The notes under the pieces were generated by a model, which was given only the letters and a program-made list of their open reading frames with translations, did no database searches and was not told the origin of the DNA. A program made the translations under genes and the position numbers. Source: Umbelopsis ramanniana AG (Eukaryota; Mucoromycota; Umbelopsidomycetes; Umbelopsidales; Umbelopsidaceae). From it: a stretch of DNA of 64,000 nucleotides. Positions 1-10,937 of this stretch are shown here, one piece after another; position 1 is the stretch's first letter, and the number at the start of each line of letters is the position of its first letter. Where the stretch lies: assembly GCF_025399195.1 (NCBI RefSeq), contig NW_026252090.1, positions 586,118 to 650,117 on the forward strand. The letters run 5' to 3'.

Positions 1-274
1 AACCAAAATGCTTACCTTCAACTTTCTATCCAAAAGATCTTTGCGATCAGGGAGTTTGCCGTACAATCGAAATACTTTTTGCTCCTCTTCCGTGAGTTGC
101 TATAAACGTAAGAGGTGTGATGAGCTTAATGTGAGGCATGGACTACGAATTAAACCAGAAAAGTCTGCGGCAGAAAGGCGTCGCCCCCATCCATAAATTG
201 ACAAGCACGCAAGTTATATGACGCAAATGCATACTTACGCTGATATCGATTTTGTTGGTTTTCAGTGGATTCAT
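1..274 (-). CDS. IGO1: Endosulfine-family protein (Igo1-like), 5' part only
   Basis: Two exons are visible on the minus strand, 274-239 (12 codons from the ATG) and 99-16 (28 codons). The donor at 15 leads off the left edge, so the gene is truncated by the window. The second exon has the endosulfine core: an acidic stretch, then EEEQKVFRLYGKLP, then a KDLL..KLK block. In this family the next segment holds the FDSGDY site phosphorylated by Greatwall/Rim15 kinase, after which the protein inhibits PP2A-B55. That segment would lie outside the window, so its presence is inferred. Both introns have consensus ends (GTAAGT...TAG). I am confident of the family from the order and spacing of these motifs. 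Confidence 0.85.
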
Positions 275-866
275 TTTCTGTCAGTTCACTGGGAGTACAA
301 TGTCAGACTGTGAAAAGACGCGGAAAGAAGAGAGCTTGCAAATAGTGGCATGAATTTTTTCGCCTGGGCAGCTAAACCTTCTGTCTTCTCGTCCACGTGA
401 CGGATCACTCTTAATCTCGACGATGATTGGTTCCAAGGCAAATCATTCCATGTCTCGAATTCGAAATGATCCTCAAATGCGGACTTGACAAAATAGCTGA
501 GACAATAGTTGAACTGAAGTCTCCCTAAGAGACCAAATGCATCCATCAAACAACCTCTTCCATATAGAAGATAACACAGACTGCTCGTGGATAAAAAGAG
601 GAGATGTGGCAAAATATAGAAAGCTGTGATCCTCGAGCGACTACATGCCCTTGAAGCAAAAATATGACAGTGAGCAAATTTCTCATTGTTTCTTTTTTTT
701 TCTTCTTTTTGTTTGGGTTTGTTGTTCTGATTTAGAATTGAGAATAAAAGGTATGGCAGAGAAAAAGGAAGAAGCGACCACAACTTAAGCTAGAAGTAAG
801 TTGGACTAGTGATTTTTAGAGATTGAAATGGGGTGGAAGGTAACTAAAGGAAAAGGCGCGCTATAT
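275..866. other. Intergenic: IGO1 upstream region / YPD1 3' flank
   Basis: About 590 bases without a supported gene. It contains a T-rich tract near 685-720. A 165-codon minus-strand open frame (783-286) crosses it, but it is Phe/Leu/Ser-rich with no recognisable domain and sits where the IGO1 promoter and leader should be, so it is not called. Confidence 0.6.
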
Positions 867-1404
867 TTATCGGGTCTCTTGTTCTTCATAAAACGTTTCT
901 AAGTGACTCTTGGCTGCCTTATACTCCTTATTGACCAGAGGGAGTAGAGGTGCGATTTGTTTCAATGCTTCCTCTGAATCAATTGTAGAGATACCAGTCT
1001 CATCCTTGAGGTTGCCAATGTTTTGGATCTTTTCGCATGTTGCCTTGACCATCCTGAGGCCAATAGCAGCAGAACTACCTTTGAGGAAGTGACCTAACCG
1101 AGAAAGCTCCGAGAGATCCTTCTTCTCACTACAAGATGAGTCAGTATTGGAACCTTTGCAAAAAAGTTACATGTAAACGAATAGCTTACAGTGCTCCGTC
1201 CATATCTTCAAAGGTGGCTTCGGCTTGCTTGAAATAGTCCCAGACGATCGATTTGGAAAACTCATGGTCTTCTTCGTCATCCATGTCTAGCAGCTGATCA
1301 AAAGTGGCCATGTCAAGAAGGTCTTCGCCAGATTCATCCTCGGTCTCTTCTTCTTGGTGTAGAGTAGAGACTTCCTTAATCTTGACGTAGAAAGGGTTAG
1401 ACAT
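867..1404 (-). CDS. YPD1: Histidine-containing phosphotransfer protein (Ypd1/Mpr1)
   Basis: Two exons, 1404-1190 and 1128-867, encode 158 residues. The C-terminal two thirds form the HPt four-helix domain. The phospho-accepting histidine is His85 in LGHFLKGSSAAIGL, the signature that distinguishes HPt proteins. The N-terminal 40 residues are acidic and probably flexible. In fungi this protein relays phosphate from hybrid histidine kinases to the response regulators Ssk1 and Skn7, controlling the osmotic and oxidative stress response. The start at 1404 is the first ATG of the conserved exon. A second possible first exon begins at ATG 1705 (23 codons, donor GTGAAT) and could splice in phase onto an AAG acceptor near 1381, giving a different N-terminus. 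The HPt domain is unaffected by that choice. Confidence 0.9.
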
Positions 1405-1896
1405 GTATAATGATTGGTTTTAGAAGTGCTGAAAGGGATCGGCATGCTAAGTGATGGATTGGTTTTCGATAGGAGCAAAAGAACACTGTATATCCCCTTT
1501 ACTAGATTGAAAGGGACAATAATACAAGTTTTCGAGTGACAAAATCTCTCATAGATGAGTGTTCTTTTGTGTTCCACACTATGCGATCACCATGTAGACC
1601 ATCACAATTGAAAAGATTCATAAAGTTGATATTCACCTCCTTATCCGGAACGCTCTCCGTCTTGTTATCTACGGCCTTGTCTGAGGAATTGATTGTCGAC
1701 GACATGTTCAGGTGGGGGCGAGCCTGGTTGGAGTTGCAAGGGGAGTAAGGCCAAAAATGGGCTCTCGTTCCAGCGCATTTTAATGACGTACAATTCCGTG
1801 AATAGAAACGATGACACCATCTGTGTTATTGAATTTTTTTTTTTTCTCTTCAGTGCAACCAACCTCCACACCGCCCAGAAAAAATATTGTGGAATC
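1405..1896. promoter_or_regulatory. Divergent promoter region, YPD1 / small basic protein
   Basis: About 490 bases separate two divergently transcribed genes. It includes the optional YPD1 first exon or leader (1705-1637) and a T-rich run near 1838-1850. No specific transcription-factor site was identified. Confidence 0.4.
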
Positions 1897-2413
1897 ATGG
1901 GTAAAACACAGCCAGGTAATCCGATTCATCCTTTGAAATCTCGCCATGAAACAACCGCAGTGAATTAACCGTCTTGATCTACAGTTGACAAAAGCAATGT
2001 CTCGCAGCATGCATCGAGTGCTCCGGCGGAGATGGATGGTAAGGGGACTATCTTATTGGCTGCAATAGTGTACTTTTAGTTAGGCGCTAAAACTACACAC
2101 TTCAACAGGCAAGAGCCGTATCAATGAGCAATTGAGCCTCTTACAAGCGCGTGGTAAGGTTAAGCCTGCTAGCGCCAACTCCACTTTGAAGAAAGTGAAG
2201 AAGGCTCCTATGAAGAGAGCTCAAAAGGTCAAGAAGATGAAGAAAATGGATCGTGCTAGAATTATATCTGAAAAGGTGAGTAGAGGTTGAAACTGCTTTA
2301 CCACCGGCCCTGAACGATCCTTTTGCTAATGAGTATATCAGGAGGAGCAACGCGTAACTAAACAGGAACAAAAGAGCGAGAAGAAGAAAATTCGCAAAGT
2401 TATTTGGGAATAG
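1897..2413 (+). CDS. Small lysine-rich basic protein, possibly an Alb1-like ribosome-assembly factor
   Basis: Four exons join in phase without stops: 1897-1915, 1985-2038, 2109-2275 and 2342-2413, giving 103 residues. Introns are 66-70 bases with GTAATC, GTAAGG and GTGAGT donors. The protein starts MGKTQPVDKS and is dominated by Lys/Arg from residue 45 on (KKVKKAP..KRAQKVKKMKK), ending KIRKVIWE. Composition and size fit a nucleolar or pre-ribosome-associated protein. The MGKT start and SQHAS segment loosely recall fungal Alb1, the shuttling partner of Arx1 on pre-60S particles, but I cannot verify that by eye. The gene model is firmer than the function, because four exons staying open across three introns is unlikely by chance. 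Confidence 0.65.
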
Positions 2414-2692
2414 GAAGGCAATTGGATACATTCGGCAAAGCCATCCTTTCATTCTCTAAATACTTGTATAATATCCTCAATAGAAAATGCAATTCATCAT
2501 GTCACCTCACTATTCATCTGGTTCACTGTTTCCAATATACGCCATAGAGTAATATCTACGTTTGAGTAGAGCAAAATCATTCCAAATTTTATCCCTTCTA
2601 TGAACATAAAAAGGAGTAAAAGAAGTTTTTATAGCAGAACAAATAATAGGTAAAAGACTTGAAGAAAAAAAAAGTCATGGCTTTCTTTCTCT

Positions 2693-3652
2693 TTAGTTTG
2701 ATCGCTGTGCCTTCTCAAGGACAGCTTCCTCGTCAACCTATAAATAAAGAAAGTGAGAAGGTGACCTCAAAGAGTCCCATCGAAACTCCGGTGGATTCTT
2801 ACCTCAGAAAAGTCAGTGCCCTGGACCTCGATAGCAATACCAACAAGAGTTCTGCGAAGAGCATCCTTGCTAGAAGCGTACAACATCTTGGCACGAACCT
2901 TGGCCGTATCAGGGGTCCTAATATCAAATCGTAATGGTCAGATTATGTTGCAAGATATTATTTTTTAAACGTTCCGTGCAACGTCATTATTTTTTTTCCA
3001 TCGTCATGTAACTCAACTGGGTTGTTGTTGCACAGACAATGGGCTTTGCAAACAACAGAACACCACTTGGGGGCAACTATTGAAGAAAGAAAGGACAATA
3101 ACGTACCAGGCATAGAAGACAATCTTGCTTCGCAAGCCTTCGCCAGGCTTCTCATACTCAAAATCGTAAATGGCATAACGAGGTTCATCTTCGGGAAGTT
3201 GGCTGACGAAAGTACTGTATTCACCAGTCTCGGCAGCGTTCTCAACAATGATTTCCCTGTTATCGTCTACAAAGAAGCAAATGAAATAGAATGATGTGAG
3301 GAATGGAACGGCCAGATCAAAAGGGTGTCTACTGCATGCCCATGTATGTATGCTTTGTTTTGGGGTAGAGTATGTTGTTCCTTACAGGAAAAAACCCGTT
3401 CCTCCGCATCGCTTTTCACCCGTCTCCAAGACATGTATGCATAGATTCTAACTAGGCACGTAGTAGAAGCCTACTTACCAGAGAGCTTGAAGATGATGAA
3501 CTTGTACTTGTGGCGAAGTTTCAATTCCTGGAAGACCTCCAAGCACTTCTCATTGACTGCAACACCGGAAGACTGTTGAGAATATAAGAGAGCGATTAGT
3601 TGACAAAAGTAAATCAGCAATCTAGAAGGATCATCTTGAGAGAACTTACCAT
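2693..3652 (-). CDS. COF1: Cofilin / actin-depolymerising factor
   Basis: Five exons, 3652-3650, 3572-3479, 3266-3107, 2917-2803 and 2737-2693, encode 138 residues, the usual size for ADF/cofilin. The first exon is the ATG alone, followed directly by GTAAGT, as in many cofilin genes. Visible family features are the SSGVAVN start after the initiator Met, the KYKFIIFK strand, [10 protein letters not shown], the [20 protein letters not shown] actin-binding helix, and a C-terminal [11 protein letters not shown] block. The protein severs and depolymerises actin filaments in the cytoplasm. In the family, N-terminal serine phosphorylation and pH regulate it. It lies between a small nucleolar-type gene and SQS1 with no functional link. 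The identification is secure. Confidence 0.95.
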
Positions 3653-4091
3653 AATGGACTGATTGATTAATTGATAAGGGAAAGATGCAAAGCAAGGTTT
3701 CTGGTTTGCAACGCGGTCATAATGGGCCCATCCTGATTTTTATAATACTCAGTGGCGGCGGACTATCAAATTTTTAAAAATCATTGCCTGTTGGGAGAGA
3801 CACTGACTTACCCCCGATCTACGGAAGCAGTCGCCAAGCTGAAGGTAGTGCCTTGGCAATTGTGACAACGTTTCAAACAGATTGGTTACATAGAGATGGC
3901 ATGATAGAAAAGAACATTGTAAATCAAATGATGTATTATACCAGTTCGCGCTTATGTTACGTGTGAATACAGAAATCGTGACAGTTCAGTTATAGGTGCA
4001 AAACGAAAAAAAAAAAAAAAGGAACGGAAGCTATCTTCTTCCTTCCTACTGGAATTGCAGCTGCTGCGGCGCTTCGATAAAGTCATTCAAA
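3653..4091. other. Intergenic: cofilin upstream / SQS1 3' flank
   Basis: About 440 bases. It holds an AT-rich stretch around 3735-3785 and an A15 homopolymer near 4005-4020. No gene or structured RNA was recognised. It must contain the cofilin promoter. Confidence 0.5.
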
Positions 4092-6806
4092 TTACATGCC
4101 AAGTCCAATTCGTTTCTTTCGAACTATAGCCTCGATAGGTACTGTGATACCCGTGCCTTCGGTGCCAAGACTGTCACCTTGCTTCCATCTACGTAGTTGA
4201 GGAAATATTCAACTAATTAGTAAGAACGAAAAGATACCAAGCTATCAAGTGGAACGCTGAGCTTACCCCATTGCAGCAAGCATTTGATGACCAATGTTTT
4301 GATCATTTATTGGTGCTGCATTGCCTGCTACGATATGACCATGAGAGGGCCCTGGCAAGTCACTAGGTGAGGATCCATTTCGGCCAGCCTCCTTCTTTCC
4401 TGCTTTTCGCTTGGATTTGGAGGGAATAGAGTTCTCAATGTAGGGCATACGATGTTTACGAAGTATACTACTCGTAATATCCAAAGTGGATTGGGCTTCA
4501 GCAATGAACCTTTCAATATATTTTCTATCATTTGGAATGAATGTTCTCTCTGTTTTGGATAAAACAGGGTATCTAAAGCACGATAGGCTAAAGTCAGTAA
4601 CCAAGTTAAAAATGATCGACTTGCTACCCATTTTCATTACCGTGAATTGCCTGATCCAAGACTCTTGGACTTTAAGTTGTACGCAGTAGCAAGCAAATGC
4701 ACTTGTCGCCTAGTATACTTTGCCATGGGTGCCATTTGATAACTACTGATGGAGTCGTCACGAATAAACTGCTGCAGTTTTCTGTACAAGAGTACCATTG
4801 TCAATAAGGCAAACGGTTTTCATATAAGCTAAAAGCATATCCAAACATACTGATCAATTTTGCGTAAATCAACATTTTCATCCATCTCCTTCATCATCTT
4901 CTTCTGCTTTTTGGTTGTCATGTTCTTTTCCTTTTTGCGTTCTCGTTCCTGCTTCTTCTCGAGTTTCCGCCGTTGCTTATCGGTTAAGTGTGAGGTTGAC
5001 TCTACTTCAAAAGCCTCCGTCTTGAGCATTCGCCGTTGACGAGCTTCACGAGCATTATACTTTGATAAAGCATTATAACCTAGTCACGTCTTAGCAATCT
5101 GGTATTCAATTACAAAGATCAAGTACATGGTGCTTTACCTCTTTGAAGTGACGGTGGTACGGCTGTTGCCTCTATAATGATAGGCTCGTCGTCGTCATCA
5201 TCCGCGAAGATCAAAGGGCCGTCTTCTTCTTCAACGTCATCAAGATCACTCTCTTCATATTCTTGGTAGATGGCGTCGTCCTCTAGTTGCTCTTCATCAT
5301 CGTCAAACTCATAAAGTTCATCTTCGCTCTCGTCTTCCTCTTCATCAAGATAATCATCATCTCCTTCTTCCTCTTGGCTGGATTCTTCTTCGCTTAAAGC
5401 ATCAGCGTGTTTGTCGTTGAGAATATTGCGTTTGGCTGCCGATGTGGCTGTTGATATGATGTGCTCTTCCTCATCGCTGTATGGCTCCAAAAGAACTTCA
5501 GACTCGGTTGTCACTGTATACTTTGTGACAGGAGGAGACCCAAAGTGGTTATCATCATCATTCGATTTCGTAGGTTGCACATACGGTTTCTCTTTGGTTA
5601 CATTCTCCACATCACCGTCGTCGAGCCCGTGATCGAGCTTGGTTGCTGCTTTGTTTTGGCCATTTCGTTCTCCTTTTCGCTTCTCTACTGATTCCTCTTT
5701 TTCCAGCTTTTTGTCCATGGACGACAGTTTTTTAACCAAGGTTTGATAGTATGCTCGCAATTCGTCTTCGCCATCATCATTGAGAGAGGCGTTTTCGATG
5801 TAGTCGAGCATGGCAGCAATTTCATCTTCGTCTTCTACTTCATCATCACCGCTTAAAAATATGTCGTCCTCGTATTCTACGTCTTGAGATACCAAATCAT
5901 CGTCACTTTCGGTGTCACTATTGCTGATTCCCATGAGCTCTTGATATCGTTGTTCACGTCGCTCCTTTCTGGTCAGCTTTTGTACAACTCGCTGGAGTTC
6001 TGGGTCCTGTAACGTCAGACTTGCTAAGAGATCGTCTATGTCCTGTTCGTTGGATACATTTTCTAAAGCTGTATCATCAAGTTCATCATCACTGGAACTG
6101 TTATCTTCTACGTCTGCATTGTTGTCGGTTGATTTCTCTGCACCATCTTGACCAAGCCCTGGTGATGATATACCAGACGTTGTGGATTCAATTGCCTTGT
6201 CGGAATTGATGTCACTTTCATGATTGAGTACCATGGTAGACTTTTGAAAGACCATCATCTTGGTATATTTTGAACGTCCGAACGAAGCCGGTGCACTCGA
6301 TGTCGATGCCGCAGTCAAACTAGTGTATCCAAGACCAACTGCGGCAGGTCGGTCCTCTTCATCCGATTTGTAGCTGTAAGCGAACTGGGAAGGATTTGCT
6401 TTTCTGGCAGATGGAGTGGTTTCTAGAATGTTAAAAAAACAAAAAGGGAAGGTTAGAATAGAGAGCTTGGGCGAGGAATTGCCAAGGCGGGTATGTCGAA
6501 CAACAGGACAAATTTGGATAAAATCTTACTTTTGGATGGTTTTTTTGACTTGCCTCTACGACCAGCGTTCCCGGTTGAAATATCGTCGTCTGATTCACTA
6601 CCGAACTGACCGTATACTTTGAAATCGCCATACAGTTCATCCATGTATTTGAATGAGGTAGGTTGCTGAGTAGCATAACCATAAGATGTTGGAACACCGG
6701 AGCGGCCACCTCGACTTCCTCCACGGCCTCCACGGCCACGGCCACCTCTTGAAGCACCTCTTCCTCGGCTCATGCCCTTCTTTGCGTTTCGTGATTTGGT
6801 CCCCAT
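4092..6806 (-). CDS. SQS1: R3H and G-patch protein Sqs1/Pfa1-like
   Basis: Six exons, 6806-6530, 6422-5139, 5079-4851, 4781-4641, 4572-4267 and 4188-4092, encode 777 residues. Order: an RGG/RG-rich N-terminus (residues 13-40); a LGYTSLTAAS motif near 115; a long Asp/Glu-rich acidic centre (roughly 160-510); a Lys-rich helix; an R3H domain near 620-655 (HLLATAYNLKSKSLGSGNSR, then YPVLSKT); and a C-terminal G-patch (746-777) with QGDSLGTEGTGI and ending GLGM. This architecture is that of Sqs1/Pfa1, the G-patch cofactor that stimulates the DEAH helicase Prp43 in splicing and ribosome biogenesis. The 1284-base exon 2 is unusually long for this window and encodes the acidic low-complexity part. 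Confidence 0.9.
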
Positions 6807-7336
6807 TAATATAGGAAAGGATTGAGTTATACTGTGAATCAGCTGAGTCGAACTTCCAGTGACAAGCATTTTGTGACAGCGAGCTATCAGATTTTGCCAG
6901 TTTGGCAATCGATCGATATTTTCTTGGTTAGAGCCCAGTGAAATCCAGAGGATGTGCCGCAGTTTATTTTAGTAATGAACCTTTACTGACTGATGAAGGA
7001 AGGGAGCAATGGCAATATATGATATGGAATGCGTAAACGCTCTATCTCCTTTGTGATACTGGCCTATCAGGTTAAAGCTTTTCCCCATCATGCGCTGTGG
7101 AGGCTTTCATATTTGATAAAACATTCACCAACTTGACGTCTGTGAGATCCAAATCCTCATCATCTCTTTACTGAGACTCACTTTGTACCATCAAAGAAAC
7201 TGACTATACGAGTGGCTCTGTATTGAACACAAATTATGCTGTTGAAAATAATCACTATAAAATTTACAAAATGAATACAAAAAAGTTTGTAGAACAAAGC
7301 AGAAAGGGTGTAGATGGCTTGGAACTAAATTCGATC
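6807..7336. other. Intergenic: SQS1 upstream
   Basis: About 530 bases holding the SQS1 promoter and the 3' flank of the next minus-strand gene. An AT-rich segment at 7240-7285 could carry the 3' end signal of that gene. Nothing else was recognised. Confidence 0.5.
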
Positions 7337-9166
7337 CTAATCTTCGTCAACTGCCTTCGCACGCAACTTATCCAAAAGCTCATGACAATCATTCAACAGT
7401 GATGAGCAAGTTGCTTGACCTAGGATAGGTAAAGTTAATATAAGCCGCATACACCAAAAAAAGTGATTTGGGTCCCTTTGTTAGTACTCACCTTGAGGAA
7501 TGCCACCCTCAGCGTCTTTAAACACACCATTATCCTGTGATTGAACGATAGATTGGAGCTTCATGGCATAAGGATATAGTTCCCGCCCTGCAATAGACAA
7601 TTTAGGTTAGACAACAAGGTCTAATTTACGATCTTTCTATGACCGGCCATAGTTCCAATCCAAGGTAATTAAAATTTCAAACTTACGTGAGCAAGGGGCC
7701 CCACAGCCAGACACCGATTCCAAGCACTTCTTGAGAGTTGTCAATTGGTTGTAAATAGGCATGAGAACTTCAGAAACGGGGACGCTCTCGCCCATCAAAG
7801 TAACAATGAGGCGTGAGCATTTGTGCATTAAAAAGACCAAAACGATTTGTCCTTCAACAGGCTTTCCATTTTCATCCACGAACTGACGATTCACTCTCAT
7901 TCTATTAATTTCTTGTAGCTGCATGAGGTGGGTAAATAGGTCGGTCTCACGAAGTGTCCATTTATGGGTAAGCTGAAGTCGTTCCAGCTGGCACTTGATT
8001 TCTAAAAGTCGAAGTCGTAGAGGTTCCACTGTTCCGTTGGGTGACTCAGCAGCAATGATGAGATCGTGAGCACAGTCATAGACATTCTCCAATAATCCAA
8101 CCACAGCAGCTTGGCCAGCAGGTATACGGCCATCGTCATGCTGTAAAAATACGCCATCAATTCGCTTACTGTCGATATGCCGTAACTTCTTTTGCAACGG
8201 GTAAACATCAGCAGCCGAAATTTTACGCTGTGATGCAATGTTTGCCATTTCTCGACGAATGCTCAACAATTTATCTCGGATCGGTACCCTAAAGTTCATG
8301 AAGAGCTTAATGATGCTGCACGTATATTAGGGACGGAATTGCATACTAGTCACTTACAGGTCTGGATCGATATCTCGGATAATAAGATGCAAATTGTCCA
8401 TGATGCTACCTGCAAAGTGGTAAAAGTCCATTTTAATCATCAATATACTTGACTGGGAATAACGTAAAGGAAGGTCAGGCTTACAGCATTGGTTGTACCG
8501 GATGTTGAGAATACGCAAGGTTTGTTCGTCCAAGAGTCCATTTACTTCATCGACTTTAATCATTTGGCCAAAGTCATCCAGGCGTTTTACATATGGCTCA
8601 AGAAATTCCTATTCGTTCGATACCAAGAAAAGGCAAGGCATTAGTCATAGGTCTCATTAAGAGTGAACTCCAGTTAGCGCCTCTATTCACCTCTGAGTAT
8701 ACGCCAGCTTCTTCCAACTGATCAAAACACTGCTTCATAGCCACAACTTGGGCATAAACGGCCGGCGCTAAAAAGGTTGAGTTAATGGTGTATAGCGTTG
8801 TATGTAAGCGAAAGGGCTGCTCGCTTACTTTCTTTGCACTTGCCGACGCTTAGGAAGCCAAGGCTGAGAAGCATAAAAACATCTTCACACAAGTCGTCCA
8901 GTCTATTTCTATGTTCGGTGGGGCTGATATCGCAACCTCGAATTCCTTTCAATTTGAACAACTGTTCTTTAGCTTCGTCCCATAGGGGGTATATGTCTTT
9001 GGAACGCATATAAGATGCCCTATCTCGCTTTAAAGCTGACAAACGGTTTCGGATAGATACCATAGCTTCAAGAATTGGGAGTTCTGAGAGGAGAGTTGAG
9101 AAAAGGATGCGAGTGACAGCGACAGTATGGTGGGACGTTACCTTCAGGTGGGACTTTGTCAGGCAT
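7337..9166 (-). CDS. Conserved fungal protein, probably DUF2408 type
   Basis: Eight exons, 9166-9142, 9083-8829, 8767-8691, 8608-8485, 8409-8358, 8315-7687, 7587-7492 and 7419-7337, encode 446 residues, and every junction keeps phase. The protein is largely helical, with two similar halves. Each begins with an IRN/IRDKL-SAL/SIRRE motif followed by a DIYPL or DVYPLQKKL segment, suggesting an internal duplication. A conserved-looking block reads IPAGQAAVVGLLENVYD, echoed near the C-terminus as IPQGQATCSSLLNDC. I think this matches the fungal DUF2408 family, whose biochemical role I do not know. There are no membrane segments, signal peptide or catalytic motif. It is soluble by composition. The gene model is strong; the family name is moderately sure. 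Confidence 0.8.
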
Positions 9167-9626
9167 AGTTGGTATAAAGTAGAGTGGAGGAAAAAAAGAC
9201 AGCGAGGTGTTTCGAAATCTAAACCTCGAGGCGAGTAAATAGTCAGCCGGACTTTTAAACTTCCGGGATGGGTCTTCAGTGAAACTGAATTTGAGGCTCA
9301 GCCAACATGCACTTTTTTGACAAAGACAAAATGGTTGGTCATCATTCCCTGGTTCTATGGACAATATGAAAGGTGGCGATTTCTTTATAAAAATCTTTGA
9401 TATACACAGTTATAAGTGAATTTTGGGGAGACTACGTAGGAGCTATGTCGAGGGGATAGAATAAGGAAGGGTGGAGGTTTGAAAAATGTAAAGAATATTA
9501 CTTGTTGGGCTTAGGAAGCACACAAGTCGTAATCATGGGTCTAAAATAATATATAAAAAAAATACCACTTTTTGTCCCAGTGTAAAATATACTACGTCTT
9601 CATTTTGCGCTGAACGTTCAGTTCAA
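9167..9626. other. Intergenic: upstream of the DUF2408-like gene
   Basis: About 460 bases. It contains the promoter of the upstream minus-strand gene and the AT-rich 3' flank of the chitin deacetylase gene (A/T tract 9545-9565). No additional gene was seen. Confidence 0.5.
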
Positions 9627-10937
9627 TTACAAGAAAGCAACAACGGCAAAAGCGGCGGCAATGGCGAGAGCAGCATTGGCCTGAGTGCCAGAAGCGGCAC
9701 TTTTACTAGTGGAGCTAGAGCCGCTGCCACCAGGAGAGACGGATCCATTGGAGCTGCTACTGCCACCTCCAAAGGAAGCGAAGCTGACAGTCGTCTCAAC
9801 ATATGGGTAGGTAATGTTCATGCAGGTAGCAACGTCGAGAACGTTCTTGTAAGCCTTCTTGATGTTAGGGATGTTTTGGATGGCAAAATCCATGGTCATA
9901 TTGTTGATTTCGTGAGAAAGAACAATGTTACCTTTGGAAGCAAAGGTGCCATTGGTACCGTCTTGAATGAAGTTTTGGTAGTTTTGCTGAACCTGTTGGA
10001 CAGTGACGGTGGTACCAGCAGCCCAGTCATCGGTATCCAAGTTCCAGATGATGGCTGTCAAGTTGAGTTGAGAAGCGATCCAACGAACACGATCATCAAC
10101 ATCACCAAGCGGTGGGCGCCAGTAGAGAGGAGTAAGACCGGTAACGTACTTGATCATCTTGGTAGCATAGTAAAGTTCAGCAAGAACGGCTTGGTTGGAA
10201 AGAGTGGTCATCATAGGGTGGGACCAGGTATGAACAGAGATGTGATGACCATCCTTGACACCACGTTGAGCTCCGTAAGGCCAGTTCATGACATTAGAGC
10301 CGATGTAGAACATACTAGCCTTCAAGTTTTGTTGTTGCAAAAAGTCATAAAAGGCATTGTGAGAGCAGTTAGGACCATCATCATACGTCAAGCCCCAAGT
10401 TTCTAAATTGGAAGAGATGTATCACATTAGGGACAGTCTTTTTTTTTTAGCGGCCTTCCCGAAAATAACCCAAAACCCGCCATCCAATCCAAAACATCAA
10501 AACATACCTGGTTCAGGGCAAGCTGAAATATCTTTCAACACGCCAGCAGCCTTGGGATTGACACATTGAGTAGCAGTCCACCAACAGTCAGGATCGTTGA
10601 CAGTGTCATATCCAGTCGTAACAAGTGCACCATCAGCACCCATAGTGCGAGGGTTGATCTTTGGGGCATTGTTCCAGTTGATGGAATTATACAAAGTTGT
10701 GTATTCAGCACTGGTGTTCATACCGTTAGAGGTAGCAACCTGCCAGTTGTTGGGCCAGTCGGTAGGCAAAATAGGCACGGGAGGTGCATAATAGGTACAT
10801 TCCGTGGCGACATCGTATGAGGTTGTCTGTGGTGTGTTAGGAATATTAATTTTTGTAGGGTCCACAGTTGATGTGTAGTTTGTAGTCACAGCGGAAGCTG
10901 TAGCGACCAAAGCAGCACTGGCAAACAATCTGTACAT
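9627..10937 (-). CDS. Chitin deacetylase, GPI-anchored type (CE4)
   Basis: Two exons, 10937-10508 and 10402-9627, encode 401 residues. An N-terminal signal peptide (MYRLFASAALVATASA) is followed by a secreted linker and then the NodB/CE4 domain from about residue 145. All five CE4 motifs are visible: TYDDGP (motif 1, catalytic base and metal Asp), HTWSHP (motif 2, metal His pair), RPPLGDVDDRVR (motif 3), DTDDW (motif 4) and LSHEIN (motif 5, catalytic His). The tail is Ser/Gly-rich and ends in a hydrophobic AALAIAAAFAVVAFL segment, typical of a GPI signal. The enzyme converts cell-wall chitin to chitosan, which is abundant in Mucoromycota walls. Several NxS/T sites are present. The gene has one intron, and the coding frame uses C-ending codons more than its neighbours, consistent with high expression. 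Confidence 0.95.

Noticed and set aside
286-783. 165-codon open frame on the minus strand
   Set aside because: Biased to Phe, Leu and Ser, no domain, no splice context, and it sits in the IGO1 upstream region.
2141-2452. 103-codon minus-strand frame
   Set aside because: Shadow of the lysine-rich plus-strand gene, whose Lys codons read as Phe/Leu on the other strand.
9876-10406. 176-codon plus-strand frame
   Set aside because: Antisense to the chitin deacetylase domain with all five CE4 motifs on the other strand.
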